Origin: Bin55 sp965205545
Lineage (GTDB): Bacteria; Pseudomonadota; Gammaproteobacteria; Pseudomonadales; Azotimanducaceae
DNA length: 64,000 bases
NCBI GenBank assembly: GCA_965205545.1
Contig: OZ242170.1
Coordinates: 2,666,001-2,730,000, forward strand
Direction of reading: 5' to 3'
The notes beneath the pieces were generated by a model. That model saw only the letters and a list, made by a program, of their open reading frames with translations, had not been told where the DNA came from and searched no databases. Below are positions 25,195 to 34,348 of this stretch, piece after piece (position 1 is the first letter of the stretch; each line of letters starts with the position of its first letter). The translations under genes were made by a program, and so were the position numbers.

Positions 25195-26391
25195 TCACGT
25201 CACGGTCTTTCTGACTTCATACTGGGGACGGCGCCAAGTTTCGTCGCCCATTACCTGCTCTATGATTCGAGCAGCGCGAGTTATGTCCCCTTCGTCCAAA
25301 TACAGTGGCGTAATTCCAAATCGCATGATGTTTGGTTCGCGAAAATCGCCGATGAGTCCTAGATCGGACAGTGCCTGTATTACGGAGTATGAGTTGGCGT
25401 ATGAAAACGATACCTGCGATCCTCTCGCTGCGGAAGACCGAGGCGAGGCGAGAGTCAACATTGGACATCGGCTCTCTACTTCGTCAATAAATAGTTCGCC
25501 GAGACGAACGGAACGTTTGCGAACCTCCTTCATATCCAATGCTTGCCATACTTTCAAGGCTCTTTGGAGAAGCTTGAACTGCACCACCGAAGGAGTACCG
25601 ATGCGAAATCGCTCGACGCTGTGGACAGGATCGTATTTCAAGCTCATGGCAAACGGGCTCTTGTGTCCCATCCAACCCGCGATGGCCGGATCAATGGATG
25701 TAACTACATCCGGCCGGACGTATATGAACGCTGGCGCACCAGGTCCGCCGTTGAGATATTTGTAGGTGCATCCGACGGCGAATTCGGTCTGCGTCTCCTG
25801 TAATTCCAGTGGTACTGCTCCAACTGAATGTGCAAGATCCCATATTGTCACCGCTCCTACCCGATGAGCTTTCTCTGTGATCGTCTTCATGTCGTGCATT
25901 CGGCCGGTTCGGTAATCCACGTGTGTGAGATAGACGACGGCCACTTCTTCAGTAATGTTGTCTAGTACTTCCTCTGGAGCCGGAGTAAGCAGCTTGTGCG
26001 ACTTGTCAATCAAGTCGATCAAACCTTGTGCAATGTAAAGGTCCGTAGGGAAATTTCCGGAGTCGGATAGAACAATCTGCCTATTTGGGCGCATTTGAAG
26101 GGCTGCTGCCAGTGCTTGGTACGCTTTGATGGAAAGTGTGTCGCCGGCAGATATTGAGTCTTGGGGCGCACCAACGATTGGTGCAATCTGATTGGAAACC
26201 GTTACGGGCAGCGATATCCAATCTTCAGTGTTCCACGCGTTGATGAGTTCCTTGCCCCATTCCTCGCTGACTACATGAGCTGCGAGTTCAGCGCTGTCGC
26301 GCAGTGGCGGACCAAGCGAATTTCCATCCAAATAGACGAGGTGGCTGGGAATTGAAAAGAGTTCCTTGCAGGGAAGGGATATCGTTTTCAA
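25195..26391 (-). CDS. kynU: Kynureninase KynU
   Basis: PLP enzyme that cleaves L-kynurenine to anthranilate and alanine. Hallmarks: LDGNSLGPPL at the N-terminus, WDLAHSVGAVPLEL with the PLP-binding Asp, and the Schiff-base Lys211 in TYKYLNGGPGAP. Length 398 is near the usual 400-420. The start is TTG at 26391, overlapping the stop of the tryptophan dioxygenase gene by four bases (TTGA), preceded by GGAG, so translation is probably coupled. Confidence 0.95.
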   Translation of the reverse strand: MKTISLPCKELFSIPSHLVYLDGNSLGPPLRDSAELAAHVVSEEWGKELINAWNTEDWISLPVTVSNQIAPIVGAPQDSISAGDTLSIKAYQALAAALQMRPNRQIVLSDSGNFPTDLYIAQGLIDLIDKSHKLLTPAPEEVLDNITEEVAVVYLTHVDYRTGRMHDMKTITEKAHRVGAVTIWDLAHSVGAVPLELQETQTEFAVGCTYKYLNGGPGAPAFIYVRPDVVTSIDPAIAGWMGHKSPFAMSLKYDPVHSVERFRIGTPSVVQFKLLQRALKVWQALDMKEVRKRSVRLGELFIDEVESRCPMLTLASPRSSAARGSQVSFSYANSYSVIQALSDLGLIGDFREPNIMRFGITPLYLDEGDITRAARIIEQVMGDETWRRPQYEVRKTVT

Positions 26392-27227
26392 AGCTCACTC
26401 CGCACTCGCCAGAGTTCGGGAAACAGAACGACATTGAGTCGTTGCATCAACAAAGGTACCCCAGATGTGCCGCCCGTACCACGCTTGTAGCCGATGACTC
26501 TCTCGACAGTGGTCACATGATTGAATCGCCAACGACGGAAATAGTCTTCGAGATCGATGAGCTTCTCTGCCAATTCGTAAAGCTGCCAGTGTCGAGCGGT
26601 GTCCTCGTAAACCAATTTCCAGCGTTTCTGGATTTCAAGGTCGAGATCGTGCTGCTGTCGCAATTGGGGGGGAGGCATTTTGGAGAGATCGCCATCCAAG
26701 GACTGGTACAGCACGCGAACTGCTGAGTCATAGACGCTTGGTTGATCAAGTTCAGCATAGAGCGCTTCCAATCGTCTGGGAAATTTTTCGTGAATCTTGA
26801 GCATCTCTATATTGCGGTTGCCAAGCATGAATTCGATCATTCTGTATTGAAAGGACTGAAGTCCTGATGAGGTGCCAAGCGCTTCTCGGAACATGGTGTA
26901 CTCGCTGGGCGTCATTGTTCGTAGCACATCCCACGCACCGTTCAGTTGATCGAAAATCCGCGCTACCCGACTGAGGACCTTGAATGCAGGCTCAAGGTTG
27001 TTGTCTTGAATGTCTTTTCGTGCCCGTGCAAGTTCATGGATGACCAACTTCATCCACAACTCGGTAGTTTGATGCTGAATGATGAAGAGCATTTCATCAT
27101 GTGCAGAGGTCAAGGGTTGTTGAGCGGAAAGTAGGGACTCGAGGTTGAGCAGTTCGCTATAGTTTGGCTCTTCGGCTTGGTCTATCTGGTGGGACCAGTC
27201 TGAGTCTCCGTCGTCCATGCCGCTCAT
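26388..27227 (-). CDS. kynA: Tryptophan 2,3-dioxygenase KynA
   Basis: Heme enzyme that opens the indole ring of L-tryptophan to N-formylkynurenine. It has IIQHQTTELWMKLVIHEL, FREALGTSSGLQSFQYR with substrate-binding Arg/Ser, and NHVTTVERVIGYKRGTGGTSG with the proximal heme His; 279 residues is typical. It overlaps the 2-aminobenzoate-CoA-ligase gene upstream by four bases (ATGA) and kynU downstream by four bases (TTGA). Confidence 0.97.
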   Translation of the reverse strand: MSGMDDGDSDWSHQIDQAEEPNYSELLNLESLLSAQQPLTSAHDEMLFIIQHQTTELWMKLVIHELARARKDIQDNNLEPAFKVLSRVARIFDQLNGAWDVLRTMTPSEYTMFREALGTSSGLQSFQYRMIEFMLGNRNIEMLKIHEKFPRRLEALYAELDQPSVYDSAVRVLYQSLDGDLSKMPPPQLRQQHDLDLEIQKRWKLVYEDTARHWQLYELAEKLIDLEDYFRRWRFNHVTTVERVIGYKRGTGGTSGVPLLMQRLNVVLFPELWRVRSEL

Positions 27228-28840
27228 TTGGCTGCTCGCAATTGAAATCGCTGGATTTTTCCGGTGGCGGTCTTGGGCAAGGAGTCGGCGAACACCACGG
27301 ATCTTGGATACTTGTATGGTGCAATCGTCGCCTTGACGTGGTCCTGCAAAGCTTGAGCCATAGAATCGCTGGGTTGGTGATCTTCGTCGAGCACCACATG
27401 TGCCTGTATGATTGAGCCCCGAGCCTCATCCGGAACGCCGACTACAGCGCACTCCGCTACTGCGGAGTGCGACAGCAGTGCGGCTTCAACTTCTGGTCCC
27501 GCAATGTTGTAGCCCGACGAAATGATCATGTCGTCGTTTCTGGCGGCAAAATGCAAGTAGCCGCTGACATCCATGGAAAAGGCGTCTCCCGTAATGTTCC
27601 ATCCGTTCTGAACATATTCGTCTTGGCGGTCCCCACGAAGGTAGCGACAACCGGTTGGTCCCCGCACCGCCAATCTGCCTGTCGTATCAGGTGGAACTGT
27701 GTTGCCTTCCAAATCCACGACCTTTGCTTCGTAGCCAGAGACTGGCTTACCCGTACAGGAGCCCCTATGGTCGTCGATTCTGTTGCTGATAAAGATATGC
27801 AGAAGTTCGGTCGTTCCGATTCCATCCAGAATTGGTTTGCCCGTTTTCTCCACCCATTCTTCGTAGATGGGAGCGGGAAGTGTCTCCCCAGCAGACACGG
27901 CTATGCGCAGGGACGAGACATCTTGCTGATTCAACGACTGGAGAACGGCTCGGTAAGCCGTAGGCGCCGTAAAGCAAATGGTGGCGCGGTGCTTCTCGAT
28001 GATTTCTCCAATCATGGGAGGAGGTGCGGATTCCAGCAAGACCGCTCGTGCACCGAATCGTAGTGGAAAAATCGCCAATCCTCCTAAGCCGAAAGTAAAA
28101 GCCAACGGCGGAGAGCCAATGAACACATCATTGGGCACAACCGCCAAAACCTCTCTTGCATACCCATCCGCAATGCTCAATAGATCTCTATGGAAATGCA
28201 TGGTTGCCTTAGGTTCGCCCGTTGAACCGGAAGTGAAAGCAAGCAGAGCGACGTCGTCTTGCGAAGTTAGCACGGGGTCGAAGCTCGTGGGCTTCGACAA
28301 CGCAAGACGGTCAAGTTCTGCATCGTGTAGAGCCGTGCCATCGAAGTCAACGACGCTCTTTAGATACGAACTTTGTTCCTGACAGGCGACGAGCTCGTCC
28401 ATTAGTCTGGAATCGCACAGCGCGTGGCTAATTTCAGCCTTCTCAACATACTTGACCAATTCCGTAGAACGCAGCATTGGCATGGTGTTGACGGCTACCG
28501 CTCCGATTCTTGTAACCGCAAGCCAACAAGCGACAAATGCTGGATTGTTGGCGGATCGAATCAACACACGATTCCCTGGTCGCACGCCCAAGTCGTCTAC
28601 GAGCGCGTGTGCCAATTGGCAGGTCCAGTTTGTCAACTCTCTATAGGTTCGCTGACGCTCGCTTCCCACAAGAGCAATGTGGTCGCCAAACCCTTTCCTT
28701 ACCATTCCATCGCATAGTTCTGCCGCCGCATTCAATCGATCTGGATATTGGAATCCGTCGAGAAGCAACTCTGGCCATTTGTCAGAAGCGGGCAGACTGT
28801 CACGCGCAAACGTGTCGGTGTGAGCAGACGGTCTAAGCAT
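27224..28840 (-). CDS. 2-aminobenzoate-CoA ligase (benzoate-CoA ligase-like)
   Basis: An acyl-CoA ligase of 538 residues in the benzoate-CoA ligase branch of the ANL family. It has FTSGSTGEPKATMHFHRDLL, GIGTTELLHIFIS, a hinge stretch DMIISSGYNIAGPEVEAALL and the catalytic Lys in TATGKIQRFQLR. The ATG at 28840, after GAGG, is preferred over an upstream start. Its stop overlaps the tryptophan dioxygenase start, so its job is almost surely to turn anthranilate from kynureninase into anthraniloyl-CoA. The substrate is inferred from context. Confidence 0.88.
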   Translation of the reverse strand: MLRPSAHTDTFARDSLPASDKWPELLLDGFQYPDRLNAAAELCDGMVRKGFGDHIALVGSERQRTYRELTNWTCQLAHALVDDLGVRPGNRVLIRSANNPAFVACWLAVTRIGAVAVNTMPMLRSTELVKYVEKAEISHALCDSRLMDELVACQEQSSYLKSVVDFDGTALHDAELDRLALSKPTSFDPVLTSQDDVALLAFTSGSTGEPKATMHFHRDLLSIADGYAREVLAVVPNDVFIGSPPLAFTFGLGGLAIFPLRFGARAVLLESAPPPMIGEIIEKHRATICFTAPTAYRAVLQSLNQQDVSSLRIAVSAGETLPAPIYEEWVEKTGKPILDGIGTTELLHIFISNRIDDHRGSCTGKPVSGYEAKVVDLEGNTVPPDTTGRLAVRGPTGCRYLRGDRQDEYVQNGWNITGDAFSMDVSGYLHFAARNDDMIISSGYNIAGPEVEAALLSHSAVAECAVVGVPDEARGSIIQAHVVLDEDHQPSDSMAQALQDHVKATIAPYKYPRSVVFADSLPKTATGKIQRFQLRAAK

Positions 28841-29061
28841 GAATACCTCGCATTTGCGGTTGAGAATTTGCTGCATCGCAAACATGGGGCATGCCAGATG
28901 AGGTCATGCTCAAAGTCAACATTGCCTCACGCCACCGCGGTCCAGAACTTTCAGTGCGAGACGCGCTCTTCACGTAGGGAGCTTCCCCATCGGTCTCAAT
29001 TCTGATTGATCGAAGCAAAGAGCCGCGGTTGCATTGATCTGCCTTGAACAGGTACGAATTG

Positions 29062-29868
29062 CTACTCCCCTTGAAATACGGGTCGTTCCTTCTGAAGGAA
29101 CGCCTGATATGCCCGTTTGAAGTCTTCGGTTTGCATGCAGATCGCCTGCGCTTGAGCTTCCGATTCAATGGCTTGCTCCAACGACATTGACCACTCGTTG
29201 GCGAGCATTGTCTTTGTCATCATATTCGCAAACCCTGGACCCTCTACAAGCCTGGCGGCTAGGTTCGCGGCCTCACTATCGAGACTCTCTTTGGCCACTA
29301 CACGATTGAAGAATCCCCATGACTCACCTTCTACACCTGTCATTGTTCTCCCTAGCAGAAGCAGCTCTGCAGCGCGACCTTGACCGATAATGCGAGGCAA
29401 CATCGCGCACGCTCCCATATCGCACCCGGCTAGACCGACTCGATTGAAAAGAAATGCAACCTTTGCATCAGGAGTGGCAATTCGGATATCTGAAGCCATG
29501 GCAAGTATTGCGCCAGCGCCAGCACATACGCCGTCCACTGCCGCAATGATGGGGGTCCCACAATTCAACATGGCTCTTACCAGGTCGCCGGTCATTCGAG
29601 TGAAATTTAGCAAGCGCTTTGTGTTCATTTCGGTTAGGGGACCGATGATTTCGTGAACATCTCCGCCAGAGCAGAAATTTCCTTCATTTGAGAGGAGGAT
29701 TACGGCATTGACTTCTTCGTCGTTACGTAGTTCTTGAAACCAGTCTCGCAGTTCGGCATAGCTGTCGAACGTGAGCGGATTCTTGCGCTCGGGACGCTTA
29801 AGTGCAATACGCGCTACGCCCTCGGCAAGCGAGTACGTGAAGTGAACTGGGGTTTCGCTGCTTGACAA
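29062..29868 (-). CDS. Enoyl-CoA hydratase/isomerase family protein
   Basis: Crotonase-fold protein of 268 residues. The CoA-binding oxyanion stretch NEGNFCSGGDVHEI and second oxyanion part GVCAGAGAILAMASD are clear. At the usual catalytic-Glu region it reads NRVGLAGCDMGACAMLPR, which differs from the standard P-E-x-G motif. It sits between the ligase and the SDR in the anthraniloyl-CoA cluster, so probably acts on ring-reduced or ring-opened CoA esters, by hydration or hydrolytic ring cleavage. The exact reaction is unknown. Confidence 0.85.
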   Translation of the reverse strand: MSSSETPVHFTYSLAEGVARIALKRPERKNPLTFDSYAELRDWFQELRNDEEVNAVILLSNEGNFCSGGDVHEIIGPLTEMNTKRLLNFTRMTGDLVRAMLNCGTPIIAAVDGVCAGAGAILAMASDIRIATPDAKVAFLFNRVGLAGCDMGACAMLPRIIGQGRAAELLLLGRTMTGVEGESWGFFNRVVAKESLDSEAANLAARLVEGPGFANMMTKTMLANEWSMSLEQAIESEAQAQAICMQTEDFKRAYQAFLQKERPVFQGE

Positions 29869-29998
29869 CGCGCTAATTCTTCAAGAAGTCCAGCTATACA
29901 AAGTAGATTCTGTTCATGCAATTGTATAGAGTTGAATTGTGTTGCTTGGCTCTCGATTCGAGAGTTTTTCGCTAGCGATGAGAGGGTTGAGTCTCGTT

Positions 29999-30742
29999 CT
30001 AGATTGGTCCACCAGAAAGGCAAATCGCTTGTCCATTAACGGACAAAGCGGCATCAGAGCATAGCCACTTTACGGTAGCAGCAACCTCTGCAGTCTCGAT
30101 AAACCTTTCCTGTGGGTTGGTTTCGAGCAATATCCTTTCAGCATCGTCCATTGACATTCCCGTCTTGCTGTGGATGTTCTCCATAGTTCGATGCAATAGC
30201 GGGGTTCGAGTGTAGCCCGGGCACACGCAATTGACAGTCACACCTCTAGGAGCTAGCTCAAGTGCGAGCGAACGAGTTAGACCAACCACTGCATGCTTCG
30301 CCGCACAGTAGGCTGCAACGTAGGGGAAACCCTTCAGTCCGGCAGTTGAAGCAATCGCGATCATCCTCCCCCAATTCGCTGCTTGCATATCTTCGAGAGC
30401 CGCTTTCCAAGAATTGAAGACTCCTACTGCATTTACCGCCAACATGCCTTCAAGAACATCGACGTCAGTCTTGGCAAAAGGTTCGCTTCGGGCTGCGCCT
30501 GCGTTAGCGACAACAATTTCGATGCGCCCTTGCTTCCTGCGCGCTACATCGAATGCACTGATAACCTGCGTTGAATCGGTCACGTCACATACGACGTAGG
30601 GCATATTCTGGCTTCGCAATGACTCCTCAGTGCGGCCCATGATCGTGACTTTCGCACCGGAGTCGACCAGAGTTGCTGCGATTGACGCGCCAATTCCGGT
30701 CCCGCCTCCTGTTACAACTGCATGTTTGCCTTCTATGGTCAT
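29999..30742 (-). CDS. SDR dehydrogenase (3-hydroxyacyl-CoA dehydrogenase-like)
   Basis: Classical short-chain dehydrogenase of 247 residues. It has the nucleotide motif VTGGGTGIGASI, the NAG strand (VVANAGA), the Ser strand AIASTAGLKG, the catalytic YCAAK and the PG motif. Start at ATG 30742, overlapping the stop of the monooxygenase/reductase gene by four bases (ATGA), which proves the operon link; an upstream in-frame start is less likely. It probably oxidises a hydroxyacyl-CoA intermediate of anthraniloyl-CoA breakdown. Confidence 0.88.
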   Translation of the reverse strand: MTIEGKHAVVTGGGTGIGASIAATLVDSGAKVTIMGRTEESLRSQNMPYVVCDVTDSTQVISAFDVARRKQGRIEIVVANAGAARSEPFAKTDVDVLEGMLAVNAVGVFNSWKAALEDMQAANWGRMIAIASTAGLKGFPYVAAYCAAKHAVVGLTRSLALELAPRGVTVNCVCPGYTRTPLLHRTMENIHSKTGMSMDDAERILLETNPQERFIETAEVAATVKWLCSDAALSVNGQAICLSGGPI

Positions 30743-33033
30743 ACGAGTTTGGTCATTTCCGTTTCGCGGTCCGCCAAACGCCAATACTGATCGCGTCCTT
30801 GAAGGTAGGGGGATGGCCAGTTCTCCTCGCGGTCGCCAAGCTCCGTGGCTTTATGGAGCGTCCAGTATGGGTTTGTCAAATGTGGCCGACCAAGGCATAC
30901 CAAGTCGGCTCGGCCTGCCAACAGTATGGAATTAACGTGATCAGCTTCATAGATGTTTCCAACAGCAATAGTTCTCAGACCGCCGTCATTTCGAATGCGA
31001 TCTGAAAATGGTGTCTGGAACATGCGGCCGTAGACCGGTTCGGCATCGGTTGTGGTTTGACCGGCAGAGACGTTGACTATGTCGGCACCTGCTGAGGCAA
31101 GCATGCTTGCAATTTCCACGGCTTCTTCGGGTGTTACTCCTCTGGTTCCAATCCAGTCGGTAGCCGAAATGCGCACCGAAATGGGTTTGTGGTCCGGCCA
31201 TACATCGCGCATTGCCATTAGGACTTCAACCGGATAGCGCAACCTATTTTTGAGGCTTCCTCCGTACCTATCGCTACGAGTGTTGGATACAGGGGAAATG
31301 AAGGACGATATGAAGTAACCGTGAGCTGCGTGCAGTTCCACCATGTCGAATCCTGCTGCCTCGGCCATTTCAACAGACGCAACGAACTGATTCTTGATGG
31401 TCTGCAAGTCCTCAGTGGAGGCTGTATGCGGGATCGCATTTTGCTCCGACCATGGTATTGGAGAGGCTGACAGGACATCCCAATTTCCGGAGGGTAGCGG
31501 TTCGTCCATTCCTTCCCAACCAATCCGTGTAGATCCTTTTCGCCCCGAGTGACCAATTTGGCAACAGATCTTCGCTTCAGTCTCGCGATGCACGAATTTC
31601 GTTAACCTTGACCATGCCTCAAGATGGTCTTCGGCGTAGAGACCCGGACACCCCAATGTGATGCGTCCTGTGTCGGAGACACATGTCATTTCTGTGTAGA
31701 CCAGCCCCGCTCCGCCTTTTGCACGTTCACCATAGTGAATAAGGTGCCAGTCTGTTGGACAACCGTTCTCTGCTTTGTACTGTGCCATCGGTGACACGAC
31801 AATGCGATTCTTCAAATTCAATGCGCGCAGCTTGAACGGTGCGAACATGGGCGGCCGAACACGAGAGTTGTTCGGTACTCCGGCTTGCTCTTGAAACCAC
31901 CTCTCTGCGGTCTTCAGCCAACCAGCGTCACGCTCTCGCAAGTTCTCGTGGCTGATGCGCTGGCTTCGTGTGAGGAGCGAATAGTTCAATTGAATGGGAT
32001 CGAGTTGCAGATAGCGTTCGACATTTTCGAACCACTCGACTGAATTCCGTGCGGCCGACTGGAGCCGCAAGACCTCCAATCGACGGACTTCTTCGTATTT
32101 GCCTAGTGCAGATTCGAGGTCTAGCTCGGTATGTAGGCAGTCCGCTAAAGCGATCGCAGACTCTAAAGCAAGCTTGGTGCCGGATCCTATCGAGAAGTGC
32201 GCCGTTGCAGCGGCGTCTCCCAACAGCACGATGTTTTCGTGGTTCCATTGTTCGCACAACACGCGAGGGAATCGTATCCACGCGGAACCTTGAATGTGGT
32301 CGGAATTCGAGAGCAGACGATGTCCACCGAGATGTTTTGCGAATATGCGCTCGCAAATGTCTATGCTCTCTTGCTGACTCAGGTGGGCGAACCCGAATTT
32401 CTCAAAGGTCTCGCTTGAACACTCGACAATGAATGTCGCTGTGTCGTGATCGAATTGATAGGCATGGGCCCATATCCACCCAAATTCTGTTTCTTCGAAT
32501 ATGAACGTAAACGCATCATCGAAGTGTTGGTGTGTACCGAGCCAAACAAAATGGCACAGACGTTCGTCAATTTGAGGTTTGAAAGCAAAGTCGAACTCTT
32601 TGCGAGTTCTCGAATTCAATCCGTCGCTTGCCACAACCAAGTCGTGCTCTTCGGCATATGCTGAAGCACTTTGCACTTCAGTTTCGAATTGCATTTCGAT
32701 ATTCAGTTGATGGGCTCTATCCTGCAAAATATTGAGCAGTTTCTTTCGTCCGATCCCGCAAAACCCATGTCCAGAAGACAGCAGTTTCTTGCCCTGGTAG
32801 TGCAAGGCGATGTCGTCCCAATATGCAAAGTGGCTGCGTACTGACGCCTCGCTCACTGGATCGTTTTTCTTTAGGTTGGTGAGCGTGTCGTCAGATAAGA
32901 CAACTCCCCAGCCAAACGTATCATTGGGCTTGTTTCTCTCAACGACCAAGACCTTGTGAGATGGGTCCCGAAGTTTCATACAGATGGCGGTGTACAGGCC
33001 CCCTGGACCGCCACCCAAACACGCAATCCGCAT
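30739..33033 (-). CDS. 2-aminobenzoyl-CoA monooxygenase/reductase (two-domain)
   Basis: A 764-residue fusion. Residues 1 to about 380 form a PHBH-type FAD monooxygenase (IACLGGGPGGLYTAI at the start and LLGDAAATAHFSIG, the second FAD motif). From about residue 395 an Old Yellow Enzyme domain follows (FKLRALNLKNRIVVSPMAQY, HLIHYGERAKGGAG, LHAAHGYFISSF, GGSLKNRLRYPV). This architecture is that of the Azoarcus evansii enzyme that hydroxylates and reduces the ring of 2-aminobenzoyl-CoA. The ATG at 33033 is preferred to the ORF start at 33087. It heads the minus-strand cluster. Confidence 0.9.
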   Translation of the reverse strand: MRIACLGGGPGGLYTAICMKLRDPSHKVLVVERNKPNDTFGWGVVLSDDTLTNLKKNDPVSEASVRSHFAYWDDIALHYQGKKLLSSGHGFCGIGRKKLLNILQDRAHQLNIEMQFETEVQSASAYAEEHDLVVASDGLNSRTRKEFDFAFKPQIDERLCHFVWLGTHQHFDDAFTFIFEETEFGWIWAHAYQFDHDTATFIVECSSETFEKFGFAHLSQQESIDICERIFAKHLGGHRLLSNSDHIQGSAWIRFPRVLCEQWNHENIVLLGDAAATAHFSIGSGTKLALESAIALADCLHTELDLESALGKYEEVRRLEVLRLQSAARNSVEWFENVERYLQLDPIQLNYSLLTRSQRISHENLRERDAGWLKTAERWFQEQAGVPNNSRVRPPMFAPFKLRALNLKNRIVVSPMAQYKAENGCPTDWHLIHYGERAKGGAGLVYTEMTCVSDTGRITLGCPGLYAEDHLEAWSRLTKFVHRETEAKICCQIGHSGRKGSTRIGWEGMDEPLPSGNWDVLSASPIPWSEQNAIPHTASTEDLQTIKNQFVASVEMAEAAGFDMVELHAAHGYFISSFISPVSNTRSDRYGGSLKNRLRYPVEVLMAMRDVWPDHKPISVRISATDWIGTRGVTPEEAVEIASMLASAGADIVNVSAGQTTTDAEPVYGRMFQTPFSDRIRNDGGLRTIAVGNIYEADHVNSILLAGRADLVCLGRPHLTNPYWTLHKATELGDREENWPSPYLQGRDQYWRLADRETEMTKLV

Positions 33034-33207
33034 GTCACCGCGATTTACTGACAGAACGAGTTTACCGATGCAGGCTGCATGGGCCACACATCGTCAAGAC
33101 ATTCTAGACTCTCCCTATTGTGGACGAGAGAAGCGGCAGACCTATGTTCAGTGCGCATCGCGCAAGTGGAGCTTTGCAGCATGTAGTGATGGGATGTTGA
33201 CGTTCTC

Positions 33208-34017
33208 ATGACTGATTGGGATGATGTGTTCTCCAATGCGGTGTACATACCTGACGGTAAGTCGTATCCGTCGGTATGGAAGCGCCGTGCGGATGTGTTC
33301 ACAAAGTGTCACGCCAATGCGGACCTAGATTTGGCCTACGGACCTCACCCACGACAGAAATATGACCTGTTTCATCCAGACATCGATAGCCGCGGCTTGG
33401 CGTTCTTTGTGCATGGAGGTTTTTGGCTTGAATTCGACAAGTCTTACTGGTCTCACCTAGCTCGGGGTCTGTGCGAATTAGGCTGGTCCGTTGCCGTGCC
33501 AAGCTACGTTTTGGCACCACAAGCTCGAATCTCGGCGATCACAGCAATGATTGCACAAGCCATCCAGCACGGCGCCGATCAGGAGCGCGGCCCCATTGTC
33601 CTCGTTGGCCATTCTGCAGGCGGACACCTTGTGACGAGAATGGTCTGTTCCAATTCTCCGTTAGAACCCTATGTGCAAGATCGCGTACGAACCGTCGTAA
33701 CGATTAGTGGACTTCATGATTTGCGGAATCTGCTAAAAACGCAAATGAACAAACAGTTGAAGTTGGATCGCGACGAAGCCCTAGAGGAGAGTCCAGCGTT
33801 GCTCGAACCAAGCACGTCGGCCGATGTATTCTGTTGGGTGGGATCGTTGGAACGACCCGAGTTCATTCGTCAATCCAAATTGCTCAAGCGGGCATGGGCA
33901 AGTCACATTCCAACTTGTCGGCTTGAGATTGAGGATGGTCGCCATCACTTTGACGTCATTGAGTCTTTGGAAGACCCAGCTAGCTTGCTCATTCGCGCTA
34001 TTGGTGAACCCACATAG
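33208..34017 (+). CDS. Alpha/beta hydrolase, probable kynurenine formamidase
   Basis: A 269-residue alpha/beta hydrolase with oxyanion motif FVHGGFWLEF, nucleophile GHSAGGH and catalytic His in GRHHFDVI. This esterase-type set resembles the animal/yeast-like arylformamidase family (AFMID), which releases formate from N-formylkynurenine. It is divergent from the monooxygenase/reductase gene, and the cluster otherwise lacks the formamidase step. It is not the KynB cyclase-fold enzyme. Substrate is inferred. Confidence 0.78.
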   Translation: MTDWDDVFSNAVYIPDGKSYPSVWKRRADVFTKCHANADLDLAYGPHPRQKYDLFHPDIDSRGLAFFVHGGFWLEFDKSYWSHLARGLCELGWSVAVPSYVLAPQARISAITAMIAQAIQHGADQERGPIVLVGHSAGGHLVTRMVCSNSPLEPYVQDRVRTVVTISGLHDLRNLLKTQMNKQLKLDRDEALEESPALLEPSTSADVFCWVGSLERPEFIRQSKLLKRAWASHIPTCRLEIEDGRHHFDVIESLEDPASLLIRAIGEPT

Positions 34018-34077
34018 AATCCGCGATCAAATCATGACAAGTTAGGATAAGACCCGACAGAACTGGCACTCAATCCC

Positions 34078-34341
34078 ATGAACGAGAAATTTGTGCTGTA
34101 CCAAGATCCGTATTGCCCCTTTTGCCGACGTGTGACCGACTACTTGGAGTCGAACAATCTCGATGTCCCAATACGGGACATCACGCGTGACGGAGGAGCC
34201 TACAGAGACCTGGTGAAAGGCGGGGGCCGTGGAACCGTGCCGTGCCTTCAGATTACCTCTGAAAACGGCGACGCAAAGTGGATGTACGAGTCGCTCGACA
34301 TAATCGCTTTCTTAGAGGAAGAGCTTGATGTGTCATCCTAG
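34078..34341 (+). CDS. Glutaredoxin-like/GST N-terminal domain protein
   Basis: An 87-residue thioredoxin-fold protein. The N-terminal CxxC is in YQDPYCPFCRRVTDYLES, the cis-Pro region is GRGTVPCLQI, and the C-terminus YESLDIIAFLEEEL resembles the GST N-domain. Probably a glutathione-dependent oxidoreductase or monothiol/dithiol glutaredoxin. Same strand as the formamidase, 60 bases downstream, but no link to the pathway is shown. Confidence 0.8.
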   Translation: MNEKFVLYQDPYCPFCRRVTDYLESNNLDVPIRDITRDGGAYRDLVKGGGRGTVPCLQITSENGDAKWMYESLDIIAFLEEELDVSS

Positions 34342-34348
34342 GTCCTAC

